A DNA stretch of 13,709 bases from Promethearchaeia archaeon. Lineage in GTDB: Archaea > Asgardarchaeota > Lokiarchaeia > Sigyniarchaeales > SOKP01. Shown here in pieces: positions 7,277-13,709 of the stretch. The position numbers and the translations under genes are program-made. Position 1 is the first letter of the stretch. Each line of letters begins with the position of its first letter. The stretch covers positions 1 through 13,709 of the forward strand of contig JAHQWY010000068.1 in assembly GCA_029856445.1 (NCBI GenBank), given 5' to 3'. The notes below the pieces were generated by a model. The model saw only the letters and a list, made by a program, of their open reading frames with translations. It was not told where the DNA came from and searched no databases.

Positions 7277-9124
7277 ATGATTACAGATCGAATTTTGTTA
7301 ACAACTCCATGTTATCCTTATCCCTCACTGCCTGCAAATGATAGCCTTACAGATGCTACGGGACAACGATTCACTCATGGAGATGACATTTTTTCACTTG
7401 TTTCTCACACTCACTGTTATGCAAATCACATTTTAGCTCAAAATATTAATATTCCAGCAACTTTACTTGAATATCCGCGCTGGAATAATTTTACTGAAGA
7501 GGTAGATAAAGAATATGCATATATTGGTATAAGTTCTTTTCCTGTACACCTTGATATGGTTATGAAAATGTGCAAATATATACGCGAAAAATCTCCTGAG
7601 ACACAAATTCTTCTAGGAAGTTATGGCGCTCAAGCTTTTGCTGCACAATATGATGAGGAAACTAAAAAGAAATATGTAGATCATGTAGTTCTGGGTGAGG
7701 GAGTAGAATTTCTTCGTAATTTGCTAGGTGAGGATACAAACCGACCTATTCAACAAAAATTAATGCCTAAATGCGGTGGTGCTCCTCCCTTTCTCAATAA
7801 ATACCCTAGAGGAGGTATAGGATTTCTTGTAACAGGATTGGGATGTCCAGGTGGATGTGATTTTTGTTCAACAACTGAAATGTTTGGTAAGAAACGGATT
7901 GAATTGCTTTCACCTGAAGATTTTGTTGATCATGTTGAGTTGTATCGTAAACACTTTAAACAACTGTCATCAATCTTTGTGATCGAAGAAGACCATTTTC
8001 GTCACCCACGATGGATGGTGAAAACCAAGGAAAGATGGATGAATAATTTAGATCTCGTGGAAAATGTTGATTGGACAGGTTTTGGGTCAGTTGATTTTAT
8101 CTGGCATTTCGCTAGTAATTATGGATGGGATGCCATTCCTGAAACGGGAATTGGCGCTGTTTTTATCGGAGTAGAATCTAAATTTGCAGGGGAACATGGC
8201 TACCGGAAAGTAAAAGAAGCTGATGCCAGAGATGTTTTTCATAAACTTCATTCAATGGGAATTCGTACTCTTGGAGCATGGATATGTGGTTGGGATTATC
8301 ATAATCACGCTAATATGTATGAAGATCTTAACTATTTTATTGCATGTAAACCTACTTATCAACAATTAACTCGTTTGTCTCCATTCCCCGGAACTGAATT
8401 ATGGCGTAAGCTTAGGGAACAAGGAAGAGTATGTGAAGTGCCATGGGAGGATGTTCACTTTTGGAGTGGAGCGCAGAAAAATATTTCTTTGGAAACCCAT
8501 GAGACACTGAATCTTACGGAGTATGGGTATGATTTGATGTATAAGACGTGGGGCCCATCAATGTTAAGGAGACTTGAAGTATCACTCAACGGCTATGAAT
8601 ATTGTTTGAATTCTGACATTCCTTTAATGCAGGAGCATAGATCTAAATTATTTAAACGAAGTTCAGTTTCATCCTGGAGTATGTTAGGAGCAATGGATCG
8701 TTTTGCTCCCAATGGTGTAGTGAGGAGGAGAGTTCAAAAAGCAGACGAAAGATTTAGGGATCTTATTGGTGAACCTACTCCAATGATGGAAATGATTAGT
8801 AGAACTATTGAACAAGCTGCTGTGAAATTTAAGATGGAACACCTATTTGATCCATTTGGTCGAAGACCTAGGGAAGAACCAGCTAAGCGATATCTTTATA
8901 ATAAGGACGACTCCATAAAAGATGATGATATCCCCTATATTACTGAATATCCTAATGAAATTCCGAGGAAAATCAAAAAACAATTGAAAGGGAGTAATTT
9001 TAAATATAAACTCATAAACAAGTATTTGAACTATAAGTACAGAGTCAAATCCACTAAGAAGCTAGGTGAATTAGATGAGATCATTCTAAACAATATAAGA
9101 GGACAAAGCTACGGGGGATTCTAA
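7277..9124 (+). CDS. B12-binding-type radical SAM protein
   Basis: 615 residues. The N-terminal 150 residues look like the Rossmann-type cobalamin-binding domain of class B radical SAM enzymes: AYIGISSFPVHLDMV (81-95), ILLGSYGAQAF (111-121) and VVLGEGVEFLRNLL (137-150). The DxHxxG histidine loop of methionine-synthase-type B12 proteins is not seen, which is common in this class. The radical SAM motif is GLGCPGGCDFCSTTEMFG, with C190, C194 and C197. A TIM-barrel-like core follows (VFIGVES, then LGAWICGWDY, then LSPFPGTELW, to about 385). The last 200 residues are poorly recognisable, with a basic tail. Such enzymes methylate unreactive carbons or build lipid, cofactor or natural-product bonds; the substrate here is unknown. 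Arginine codon use differs sharply between the first 385 residues and the rest. A hydrolase gene follows 28 bases downstream. Confidence 0.9.
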   Translation: MITDRILLTTPCYPYPSLPANDSLTDATGQRFTHGDDIFSLVSHTHCYANHILAQNINIPATLLEYPRWNNFTEEVDKEYAYIGISSFPVHLDMVMKMCKYIREKSPETQILLGSYGAQAFAAQYDEETKKKYVDHVVLGEGVEFLRNLLGEDTNRPIQQKLMPKCGGAPPFLNKYPRGGIGFLVTGLGCPGGCDFCSTTEMFGKKRIELLSPEDFVDHVELYRKHFKQLSSIFVIEEDHFRHPRWMVKTKERWMNNLDLVENVDWTGFGSVDFIWHFASNYGWDAIPETGIGAVFIGVESKFAGEHGYRKVKEADARDVFHKLHSMGIRTLGAWICGWDYHNHANMYEDLNYFIACKPTYQQLTRLSPFPGTELWRKLREQGRVCEVPWEDVHFWSGAQKNISLETHETLNLTEYGYDLMYKTWGPSMLRRLEVSLNGYEYCLNSDIPLMQEHRSKLFKRSSVSSWSMLGAMDRFAPNGVVRRRVQKADERFRDLIGEPTPMMEMISRTIEQAAVKFKMEHLFDPFGRRPREEPAKRYLYNKDDSIKDDDIPYITEYPNEIPRKIKKQLKGSNFKYKLINKYLNYKYRVKSTKKLGELDEIILNNIRGQSYGGF

Positions 9125-9125
9125 C

Positions 9126-9133
9126 TTTTTTTT
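9126..9133 (+). terminator. oligo-T tract after the radical SAM gene
   Basis: A run of eight T starts 2 bases after the stop codon. Archaeal termination often needs only a T-rich stretch, so it may end or reduce transcription before the hydrolase gene at 9153. No stem-loop is visible. Confidence 0.35.
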
Positions 9134-9152
9134 AATTAACCTAAAATTATAA

Positions 9153-10253
9153 ATGGTGATTTTAATAGTCCTAAAATCAAATTCAAAATCTATCCCTAGT
9201 AATACACCAGTCACCAGTGTTCCACCTGATTATTATCCAAAAGATTGTGGATACTGGTTTGAAATTTCAGATGGACTTGATGCTGGGAAAAAAATGTTTT
9301 TCAGAGACAGCAGTCATGGAGTTGGTGATCCGGAAGAAGTAATCGTTTTCGTTCATGGAAATCCTGAATCTTCCTATACTTATAGAAATGTTATTGATCA
9401 TCTAATAAACACTGCCAAAAAACCTTTCAGAATTATCGCAATGGATCATATTGGATTTGGCTTATCTGATCAAGCTTCATTTGAAATGGTTTGTATGGAT
9501 CATGCAGATAATTTATCCCAACTTATAAGACATCTTGATTTAAAGAAAGTTACCCTTATTATACATGATTGGGGTGGTCCAATTGGGATTGGAGCCTTTT
9601 TAAGAGATCCTAAACGTGTATCTAATCTTGTCATTTTAAATAGTACAGTTTTTCCATTTCCGAAATTAGGGATGACCTATGAAAATTATCCTTTAAAACA
9701 ATTTCCATGGGCTAATACACCAAATGTAATTCCAAATAATTTATGGGGTGCATTTGCCTCTTTTGCTATTTTTTATAATCCTGATGATCCACAAGAATTA
9801 ATTTCTGATCTGCCGAAAATGCTTGCAACTTCGAGAGAAACTGGTAGTTTCTCAGAAAATGAGAGCATCGCTCAAAAATTCTTTCGAGAACAATTTTTAT
9901 CAGAAAAAAATGTAATGAGTTCTAAACGTTTAGTACTCCAGACACCAGTATGGGGACATGGGAATCTATATAAAGAACTCACCCTTGGTGAACGCGATAC
10001 ATCTCCTTTTTATCGCTTTATACAAGACAATATTAGTATGTATTGGGGACCTGATGGCCAAAATATAGGTGTTCAAGCTGTTATTGGAAAATGGGATCCC
10101 TCAGCAAAAGACGAAGTCATGAAACAATGGGTTGATAATCTCCCTCAGCTTGAAGGATATATTAATATTTTTGAAAATGCAGGACATTTTATTGAAGAAA
10201 TTGAACCAATAACTATAGCGAATGCAATAATTGAGGTTGCTAATCTAAAATAG
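9153..10253 (+). CDS. haloalkane-dehalogenase-like alpha/beta hydrolase
   Basis: 366 residues. The oxyanion segment FVHGNPESSYTYRNVI (66-81) and the nucleophile elbow HDWGGPIG (138-145) put an aspartate (D139), not serine, as nucleophile. D315 (GKWDP) is the likely acid and H344 (ENAGHFIEE) the base. N70 after HG and W140 after the nucleophile are the two halide-stabilising residues of haloalkane dehalogenases of the DhaA/LinB type, while epoxide hydrolases usually lack that Asn. A cap domain lies at about 165-300. It would cleave carbon-halogen bonds by water; an epoxide hydrolase is the alternative. It is longer than the usual 300 residues, with about 35 extra N-terminal residues. The ATG at 9153 overlaps GGTGAT (9155-9160), so the true start is not certain. 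It follows the radical SAM gene by 28 bases with a T8 tract between. Confidence 0.85.
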   Translation: MVILIVLKSNSKSIPSNTPVTSVPPDYYPKDCGYWFEISDGLDAGKKMFFRDSSHGVGDPEEVIVFVHGNPESSYTYRNVIDHLINTAKKPFRIIAMDHIGFGLSDQASFEMVCMDHADNLSQLIRHLDLKKVTLIIHDWGGPIGIGAFLRDPKRVSNLVILNSTVFPFPKLGMTYENYPLKQFPWANTPNVIPNNLWGAFASFAIFYNPDDPQELISDLPKMLATSRETGSFSENESIAQKFFREQFLSEKNVMSSKRLVLQTPVWGHGNLYKELTLGERDTSPFYRFIQDNISMYWGPDGQNIGVQAVIGKWDPSAKDEVMKQWVDNLPQLEGYINIFENAGHFIEEIEPITIANAIIEVANLK

Positions 10254-10263
10254 AGTATATTAA

Positions 10264-10269
10264 TTTTTT
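10264..10269 (+). terminator. weak oligo-T tract after the hydrolase gene
   Basis: Six T lie 10 bases after the hydrolase stop codon, within the 42-base spacer between two convergent genes. It is a possible archaeal terminator; the composition is AT-rich, so the evidence is slight. Confidence 0.25.
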
Positions 10270-10295
10270 ACCTTTATTTACCCTCAACGAGGAAA

Positions 10296-10865
10296 TTAAC
10301 TATAAAGTTTATTTAAAAGCCACCTAATATTATTACCCAAAATTCTCATATCAGATTTTCCTTCAGTATCATTTTGAACTTCACCTGGATATGTCCCAAT
10401 TCCTATAGCATAACCTACAATAATCATCCCGCTTATATAAAAAAAGAAATTCATTGTATTCAAAGCTTGTATTCCGCCTTGCCTTCTTTTTGCTATTACT
10501 ATTGCTCCTATTTTTCTTGTTAATGGTCTTTTATTTGCCAAAGCGATAAATCCTGCTCTCTCAATAAAACATCTCATTTTTCCAGTAGCATCCCCAAAAT
10601 ATACAGGAGTTCCTAGGATAATTGCATCTGCATTTATCATTTTCGCATACAGCGTATTAAGATCATCTTTTTGAATACATTTATTATCTTGATTCTTAAA
10701 ACATTTATAACAAGATAAGCATGAATTAATTGTTTTTCCAGCTAGTTGTATTACTTCAGTCTTTATCTCATTACCTTCTTCTTTTATCCCGTCAAAAACC
10801 ATTTCAATTAACTGAAAAGTATTACCTTTTGGATTGGGACTACCATTTATACCAATTATCTTCAT
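10296..10865 (-). CDS. iron-sulfur flavoprotein (Isf-type NADPH-dependent FMN reductase family)
   Basis: 189 residues with a flavodoxin-like fold. GSPNPKGNTFQ (8-18) is the FMN-phosphate loop, and GTPVYFGDATGKMRCFIER (85-103) the second FMN-contacting segment. A compact cysteine motif, C49, C52, C55 and C63 (CLSCYKCFKNQDNKC, CX2CX2CX7C), fits the [4Fe-4S] motif of Isf from methanogens, which passes electrons from ferredoxin to FMN and then to oxygen, peroxide or other acceptors. It is cytosolic. The late part (RRQGGIQALNTMNFFFYISGMIIVG) is the usual family continuation. It is divergent from the LRR gene and convergent with the dehalogenase-like gene, so it is probably a single-gene unit. No clear ribosome binding site precedes the ATG, so it may be leaderless. 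Its role as a general redox or oxygen-protection protein is inferred from the family. Confidence 0.9.
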   Translation of the reverse strand: MKIIGINGSPNPKGNTFQLIEMVFDGIKEEGNEIKTEVIQLAGKTINSCLSCYKCFKNQDNKCIQKDDLNTLYAKMINADAIILGTPVYFGDATGKMRCFIERAGFIALANKRPLTRKIGAIVIAKRRQGGIQALNTMNFFFYISGMIIVGYAIGIGTYPGEVQNDTEGKSDMRILGNNIRWLLNKLYS

Positions 10866-10969
10866 TTTAAGTCAATTAGCTTTATAACTGCCTATTCTTA
10901 TTAATATTTAATTTCTTATTATTTAATAGGATCTGTCTAATTATTGGATTTTTATTGATTGAAAAAATT

Positions 10970-10990
10970 TAATAATATAGAATATTATTA
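10970..10990. promoter_or_regulatory. perfect inverted repeat upstream of the LRR gene
   Basis: TAATAATAT, a 3-base spacer AGA, then ATATTATTA form a perfect 9-base inverted repeat. It ends 33 bases before the LRR start codon, where a TATA box or an overlapping operator is expected. The arms contain only A and T, so chance is a real explanation in this spacer. Confidence 0.35.
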
Positions 10991-11023
10991 GGTTTATTCG
11001 ATAGCACTAAATCTTACAATGGT

Positions 11024-12520
11024 ATGGCTTTAAATCCTAAAAAAATATATGAAGATCTAGAGAGAGGAGAGATTGATAAATTAACAGCCGTAGACTCATT
11101 AATCTATTTAATAGGAAATAATGATCTACTTGAACTCAGGCAAGAATGCCTTGAAACTCTTCTAAAAATTGGGGTCAAGAATGATAAAGTCTTCTCTGTT
11201 TTAGAAGACTTATTAGTATCCGATCATAATCTGGAAATAAGAGAACTTAGTGCTCAAAGTTTGAAAAAATTATTCCAGGAGAAGGCTTTACCTCCTTTAG
11301 AATGGGCATTGGACCATGAAATATCGTGGCAATTATTGTTTTCTATAGTTTCAATTATACAGGAACTAGATGATGCTAAAGCTAAATCAATCTTATTCGA
11401 AAAGATAAAAAGAATAGATGACCTTAAATTTATAAAGAGCTTGAGAATATTACTTAAAACTAAAGAAATTCAGAGTCTCCAAATCAAAAATCTTGTTGAA
11501 ATTATTAAAAATTATATCATTATCAATCATTTAAAAGAAACTGTAAAAGAGCCTAATTACAATATCGATGATGGTTTAGTGGTAGAGTTAGATCTATCAT
11601 TTGCTATTAATGATACTTTTGGATGGAAGGTTGTGAAGTATCTCACTGAATTTATTGGCGTTATGGATCATCTTAAGAAGTTAGTATTAAAAAGTAACAA
11701 ACTTGGAAAATTTCCTGATACTATTTTTTCTTTAAATTCTCTTACTTTTTTGGATTTGAGCCACAACAATTTAAATAAATTACCAGATCAGTTTAAGGAC
11801 TTACACACTTTAGAACATTTAAATTTAAGATACAATCAATTAACAGAAATCCCTCCTTCTATTGGTACATTAAAAAATTTGAAGTCATTAGATTTAAAAA
11901 ACAATATATTAATAGATCTCCCGTCTTCAATAGGTAATTTATCCTCTCTTGAAGTTTTAAATTTACATGGGAATCAATTAAATACTCTACCATCATCATT
12001 AAAAGACCTCTCCTTCCTTAAAAAATTAAAATTAGGTCTAAATAATTTGAAATGTGTTCCAAAATGGTTAAAAAATTTGAGTTCTTTAAATAAATTGAGT
12101 CTGGGGGGAAATAAATCCTTATCTAATATAGAAGAGTGGTTTGATTATTTACCACCAATTTCCAAATTGAATTTGTATAACAATGATATTAAACTATTAC
12201 CTGAATCAATTGGTTCATTAGATTCTTTAGAAATTTTAATTATGCCTAATAATCATATATCAAGCTTACCTGAATCATTCAAGAACTTAACATCTCTTAA
12301 AAAACTTGATTTAAGTTGGAATGATATCTCAAACCTTCCTGAATGGATTGATTCACTCACATCATTAGAAGAACTTAATTTAAGAGGAAATAAATTATCA
12401 AAACTCCCTGAATCCTTAAGTTCACTCCATTCTCTCAAAATGCTAAACATAACCTTAAACAATGAGAGTCTAAAACTTCCTGAGAATTTAATTAGGAAAA
12501 ATATCCAAATTTTAAAATAG
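11024..12520 (+). CDS. leucine-rich repeat protein with helical-repeat N-terminus
   Basis: 498 residues, no signal peptide or membrane segment. Residues 1-170 are helical and resemble HEAT/ARM-like repeats (YEDLERGEIDKLTAVDSL; LLVSDHNLEIRELSAQSLKKL). Residues 185-490 hold 12 leucine-rich repeats of the form LxxLxLxxNxLxxLPxx, starting at 217, 240, 263, 286, 309, 332, 355, 379, 402, 425, 448 and 471. The period is 23 residues except for one 24-residue step. This is the cytoplasmic, SHOC2/plant-PIRL-like class. It should form a curved protein-binding surface; no enzyme domain is attached. In Asgard archaea similar N-termini occur with LRRs and sometimes small GTPases, but that partnership is not seen here. 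The ATG at 11024 is in frame; another ATG at 11019 is out of frame. The gene is convergent with the small 101-residue protein. Confidence 0.9.
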   Translation: MALNPKKIYEDLERGEIDKLTAVDSLIYLIGNNDLLELRQECLETLLKIGVKNDKVFSVLEDLLVSDHNLEIRELSAQSLKKLFQEKALPPLEWALDHEISWQLLFSIVSIIQELDDAKAKSILFEKIKRIDDLKFIKSLRILLKTKEIQSLQIKNLVEIIKNYIIINHLKETVKEPNYNIDDGLVVELDLSFAINDTFGWKVVKYLTEFIGVMDHLKKLVLKSNKLGKFPDTIFSLNSLTFLDLSHNNLNKLPDQFKDLHTLEHLNLRYNQLTEIPPSIGTLKNLKSLDLKNNILIDLPSSIGNLSSLEVLNLHGNQLNTLPSSLKDLSFLKKLKLGLNNLKCVPKWLKNLSSLNKLSLGGNKSLSNIEEWFDYLPPISKLNLYNNDIKLLPESIGSLDSLEILIMPNNHISSLPESFKNLTSLKKLDLSWNDISNLPEWIDSLTSLEELNLRGNKLSKLPESLSSLHSLKMLNITLNNESLKLPENLIRKNIQILK

Positions 12521-12547
12521 CTTACTTCAAAATATAACAATATTAAG

Positions 12548-12555
12548 AAAAAAAA
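12548..12555 (-). terminator. oligo-T tract downstream of the small minus-strand gene
   Basis: Eight A on the plus strand (T8 on the minus strand) lie 17 bases beyond the stop codon of the 12572-12877 gene, inside a T-rich minus-strand stretch. It is a plausible archaeal terminator for that gene. Confidence 0.35.
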
Positions 12556-12571
12556 GAAAATTACTTAAAAA

Positions 12572-12877
12572 TTAAAGACTTGCCCCGATTGTTTTTAAGG
12601 CGTCTCTCATTGATAAAATTGGTTCAACTTTCATCGCAAAACCTTCAATTTTCCAAAATGGAGCAAGTAATTTAGAAATTTCAATCAAAGCCTCATCAGC
12701 GTTTCCTTTTTCAACCATAATGAGATTATATCCTTTAATGCCTTTCTCTTCATCAGGGGCAGCAAAGGTTTGCCACTTTTTTATGAACGATGGAATTTTC
12801 CCTTGTACCTTTCTAAATATATCAAGCCATTCATTTGTTTTATTGTATGGTGTCCATTGGGTTACCATAAAGATCAT
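12572..12877 (-). CDS. small conserved-looking protein, DUF3303-like fold suspected
   Basis: 101 residues, cytosolic, no cysteines and no catalytic motif. The pattern is a beta strand (FMVTQWTP), a helix (NEWLDIFRKVQGKIPSFIKKW), then strands and a helix with EEKGIKGYNLIMVEKGNADEA, ending in EPILSMRDALKTIGASL. This resembles small ferredoxin-like alpha+beta proteins of the Dabb/DUF3303 kind, which usually form dimers; I cannot name a function. The first ATG (12877) has AGAGGGT 10 bases upstream; Met4 is an alternative start. It is convergent with the LRR gene and divergent from the FAD oxidoreductase by 212 bases, so it is probably transcribed alone. Confidence 0.7.
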   Translation of the reverse strand: MIFMVTQWTPYNKTNEWLDIFRKVQGKIPSFIKKWQTFAAPDEEKGIKGYNLIMVEKGNADEALIEISKLLAPFWKIEGFAMKVEPILSMRDALKTIGASL

Positions 12878-13078
12878 ATTTTGTTCTACCCTCTTTTTTT
12901 TAATTAATTTAATAATTGGAGTTTCGGTAATTAAAATAACTTACATAATATGTTTTAAATCTTTACAAAAATGTTTGAGGAAAAATCTTTATGACTTTTA
13001 ACTTAAAAAATGGTCTATTTAAAATTTATATCTAATGTTCTTTATTTGAAGTTTAAATTAAAATTAAACGAAATTATA

Positions 13079-13083
13079 GTGAT
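13079..13083 (+). promoter_or_regulatory. ribosome binding site of the FAD oxidoreductase gene (GTGAT)
   Basis: GTGAT lies 6 bases before the ATG at 13090, matching the archaeal anti-Shine-Dalgarno region. It supports the chosen start. An AATTTATATC TATA-like element (13022-13031) lies further upstream. Confidence 0.45.
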
Positions 13084-13089
13084 ATAAAG

Positions 13090-13709
13090 ATGAAAAAAAT
13101 AGTAATAATTGGTGGAGGGATAGCGGGGCTATCTGCTGGTTGTTATGCTAAAATGAATGGATATGATGCACATATATTCGAGATGCATAATCTTCCTGGA
13201 GGTCTTTGCACTGCATGGAAAAGAAAGGGCTATACATTTGATATTTGTATTCATTGGTTGGAAGGCACTTCCCCCAATTCACCATTCCATAGTATATGGC
13301 AAGAATTAGGTGTTATTCAAGAAAAAAAAATCTATTATAAGGATGTTTCTGTAAGATTAATCTCAAATGGGGAGATCATTAATTTCTATTGTGATCCTGA
13401 TAAATTAGCTAAACATTTAAAAGAGATTGCTCCGGAAGATAGTGAAACGATAGATGAATTGGTCTATACTATAAGAAAAGCATATAAGTTATTTAATATG
13501 CCCTTAACAAAAGCTAAAGAACTATTTAGTGTAATTGATAAGCTTAAAAATATAAAAAGTTTCATACCTTTTATGAAATTCTTTATTAAATATGCAAGAA
13601 TGAATATAGATGATTTTGCAGCAAAATTTAAAAATCCTGTCCTACAGCAAGCTATACAAGGTCTAATGGCAGATACTGAGTTTACTCAATTTTTCGGTGT
13701 TCCTTTTAT
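13090..13709 (+). CDS. NAD(P)/FAD-dependent oxidoreductase, phytoene desaturase-like (COG1233), partial
   Basis: 206 codons are visible and the gene runs off the right edge. The N-terminus is a Rossmann FAD-binding motif, KKIVIIGGGIAGLSAGCYAK (2-21) with G8, G10 and G13, and E31 at the end of the second strand. LPGGLCTAWKRKGYTFD (37-53) follows, the segment typical of the CrtI/COG1233 family of carotenoid desaturases, retinol reductases and related lipid-active flavoproteins. The following GxSPNSPFHSIWQELG and CDPDKLAKHLKEIAPED segments fit the substrate-domain start of that family. It probably oxidises or reduces a hydrophobic isoprenoid-type substrate; the exact one is unknown, and geranylgeranyl reductase-like roles are an alternative. 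A GTGAT ribosome binding site precedes it. Confidence 0.88.
   Translation, partial: MKKIVIIGGGIAGLSAGCYAKMNGYDAHIFEMHNLPGGLCTAWKRKGYTFDICIHWLEGTSPNSPFHSIWQELGVIQEKKIYYKDVSVRLISNGEIINFYCDPDKLAKHLKEIAPEDSETIDELVYTIRKAYKLFNMPLTKAKELFSVIDKLKNIKSFIPFMKFFIKYARMNIDDFAAKFKNPVLQQAIQGLMADTEFTQFFGVPF

Noticed and set aside
7277..9124. Assignment of the B12-type radical SAM protein to tetraether-lipid ring or bridge synthesis
   Set aside because: Size and class would allow it, but no diagnostic motif can be recognised from the sequence alone.
11024..12520. Eukaryotic contamination suggested by the SHOC2-like LRRs
   Set aside because: The gene is intron-free, sits between archaeal-type genes with matching composition, and its N-terminal domain fits archaeal proteins.
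12253..12540. Minus-strand open frame within the LRR gene
   Set aside because: It is an antisense shadow created by the repeated leucine-rich codons.
13051..13069. GTTTAA and TTAAAC inverted repeat upstream of the FAD oxidoreductase
   Set aside because: Six-base arms in a spacer of this AT content are expected by chance.
12878..13089. Possible small RNA or extra gene in the 212-base divergent spacer
   Set aside because: Only AT-rich sequence with promoter-like pieces is visible; no stable GC stem or open frame with a ribosome binding site.

Overview
The window looks like a low-GC archaeal chromosome segment. The evidence is AT-rich DNA with frequent AGA/AGG arginine codons, TATA-box-like elements (TTTAAATA or ATATATAAA) just upstream of genes, short or leaderless 5' ends, and purine-rich or GTGAT-type ribosome binding sites. 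The gene mix is an LRR protein with a helical-repeat N-terminus, several radical SAM enzymes, a rubrerythrin, a VIT1 transporter, a PAS sensor fragment and a CrtI-like flavoprotein. This mix resembles Asgard archaea (Lokiarchaeia-like), but that placement is inference from protein style. No rRNA or ribosomal protein marker is present to prove it.

Layout. Positions 1-2749 (minus strand) hold a tight three-gene block: an MBL-fold metallohydrolase, then a radical SAM protein with a C-terminal extra cluster of cysteines, then an alpha/beta hydrolase that runs off the left edge. Divergent from it is a VIT1-family metal transporter (2881-3591, plus), whose stop codon interlocks tail-to-tail with that of a rubrerythrin (3588-4154, minus); the pair suggests iron storage and peroxide handling. 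A plus-strand PAS-PAS sensor fragment follows (4314-5162). It starts without ATG and ends inside a histidine-kinase-type coiled-coil that can still be read beyond its stop. A family 2 glycoside hydrolase (5229-7088, minus) lies convergent to it.

Positions 7277-10253 (plus) carry a B12-binding-type radical SAM protein and, 28 bases downstream, a haloalkane-dehalogenase-like hydrolase. An iron-sulfur flavoprotein of the Isf type (10296-10865, minus) and a 12-repeat LRR protein (11024-12520, plus) are divergent from each other. A small 101-residue protein (12572-12877, minus) and the start of a CrtI/COG1233-like FAD oxidoreductase (13090 to the right edge, plus) complete the window.

The genes change strand often, so most transcription units hold one to three genes. 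The best candidates for an undescribed pathway are the MBL/radical SAM/hydrolase operon and the radical SAM/dehalogenase pair. I see no CRISPR array, insertion sequence, tRNA or rRNA. No gene-free stretch exceeds about 220 bases.
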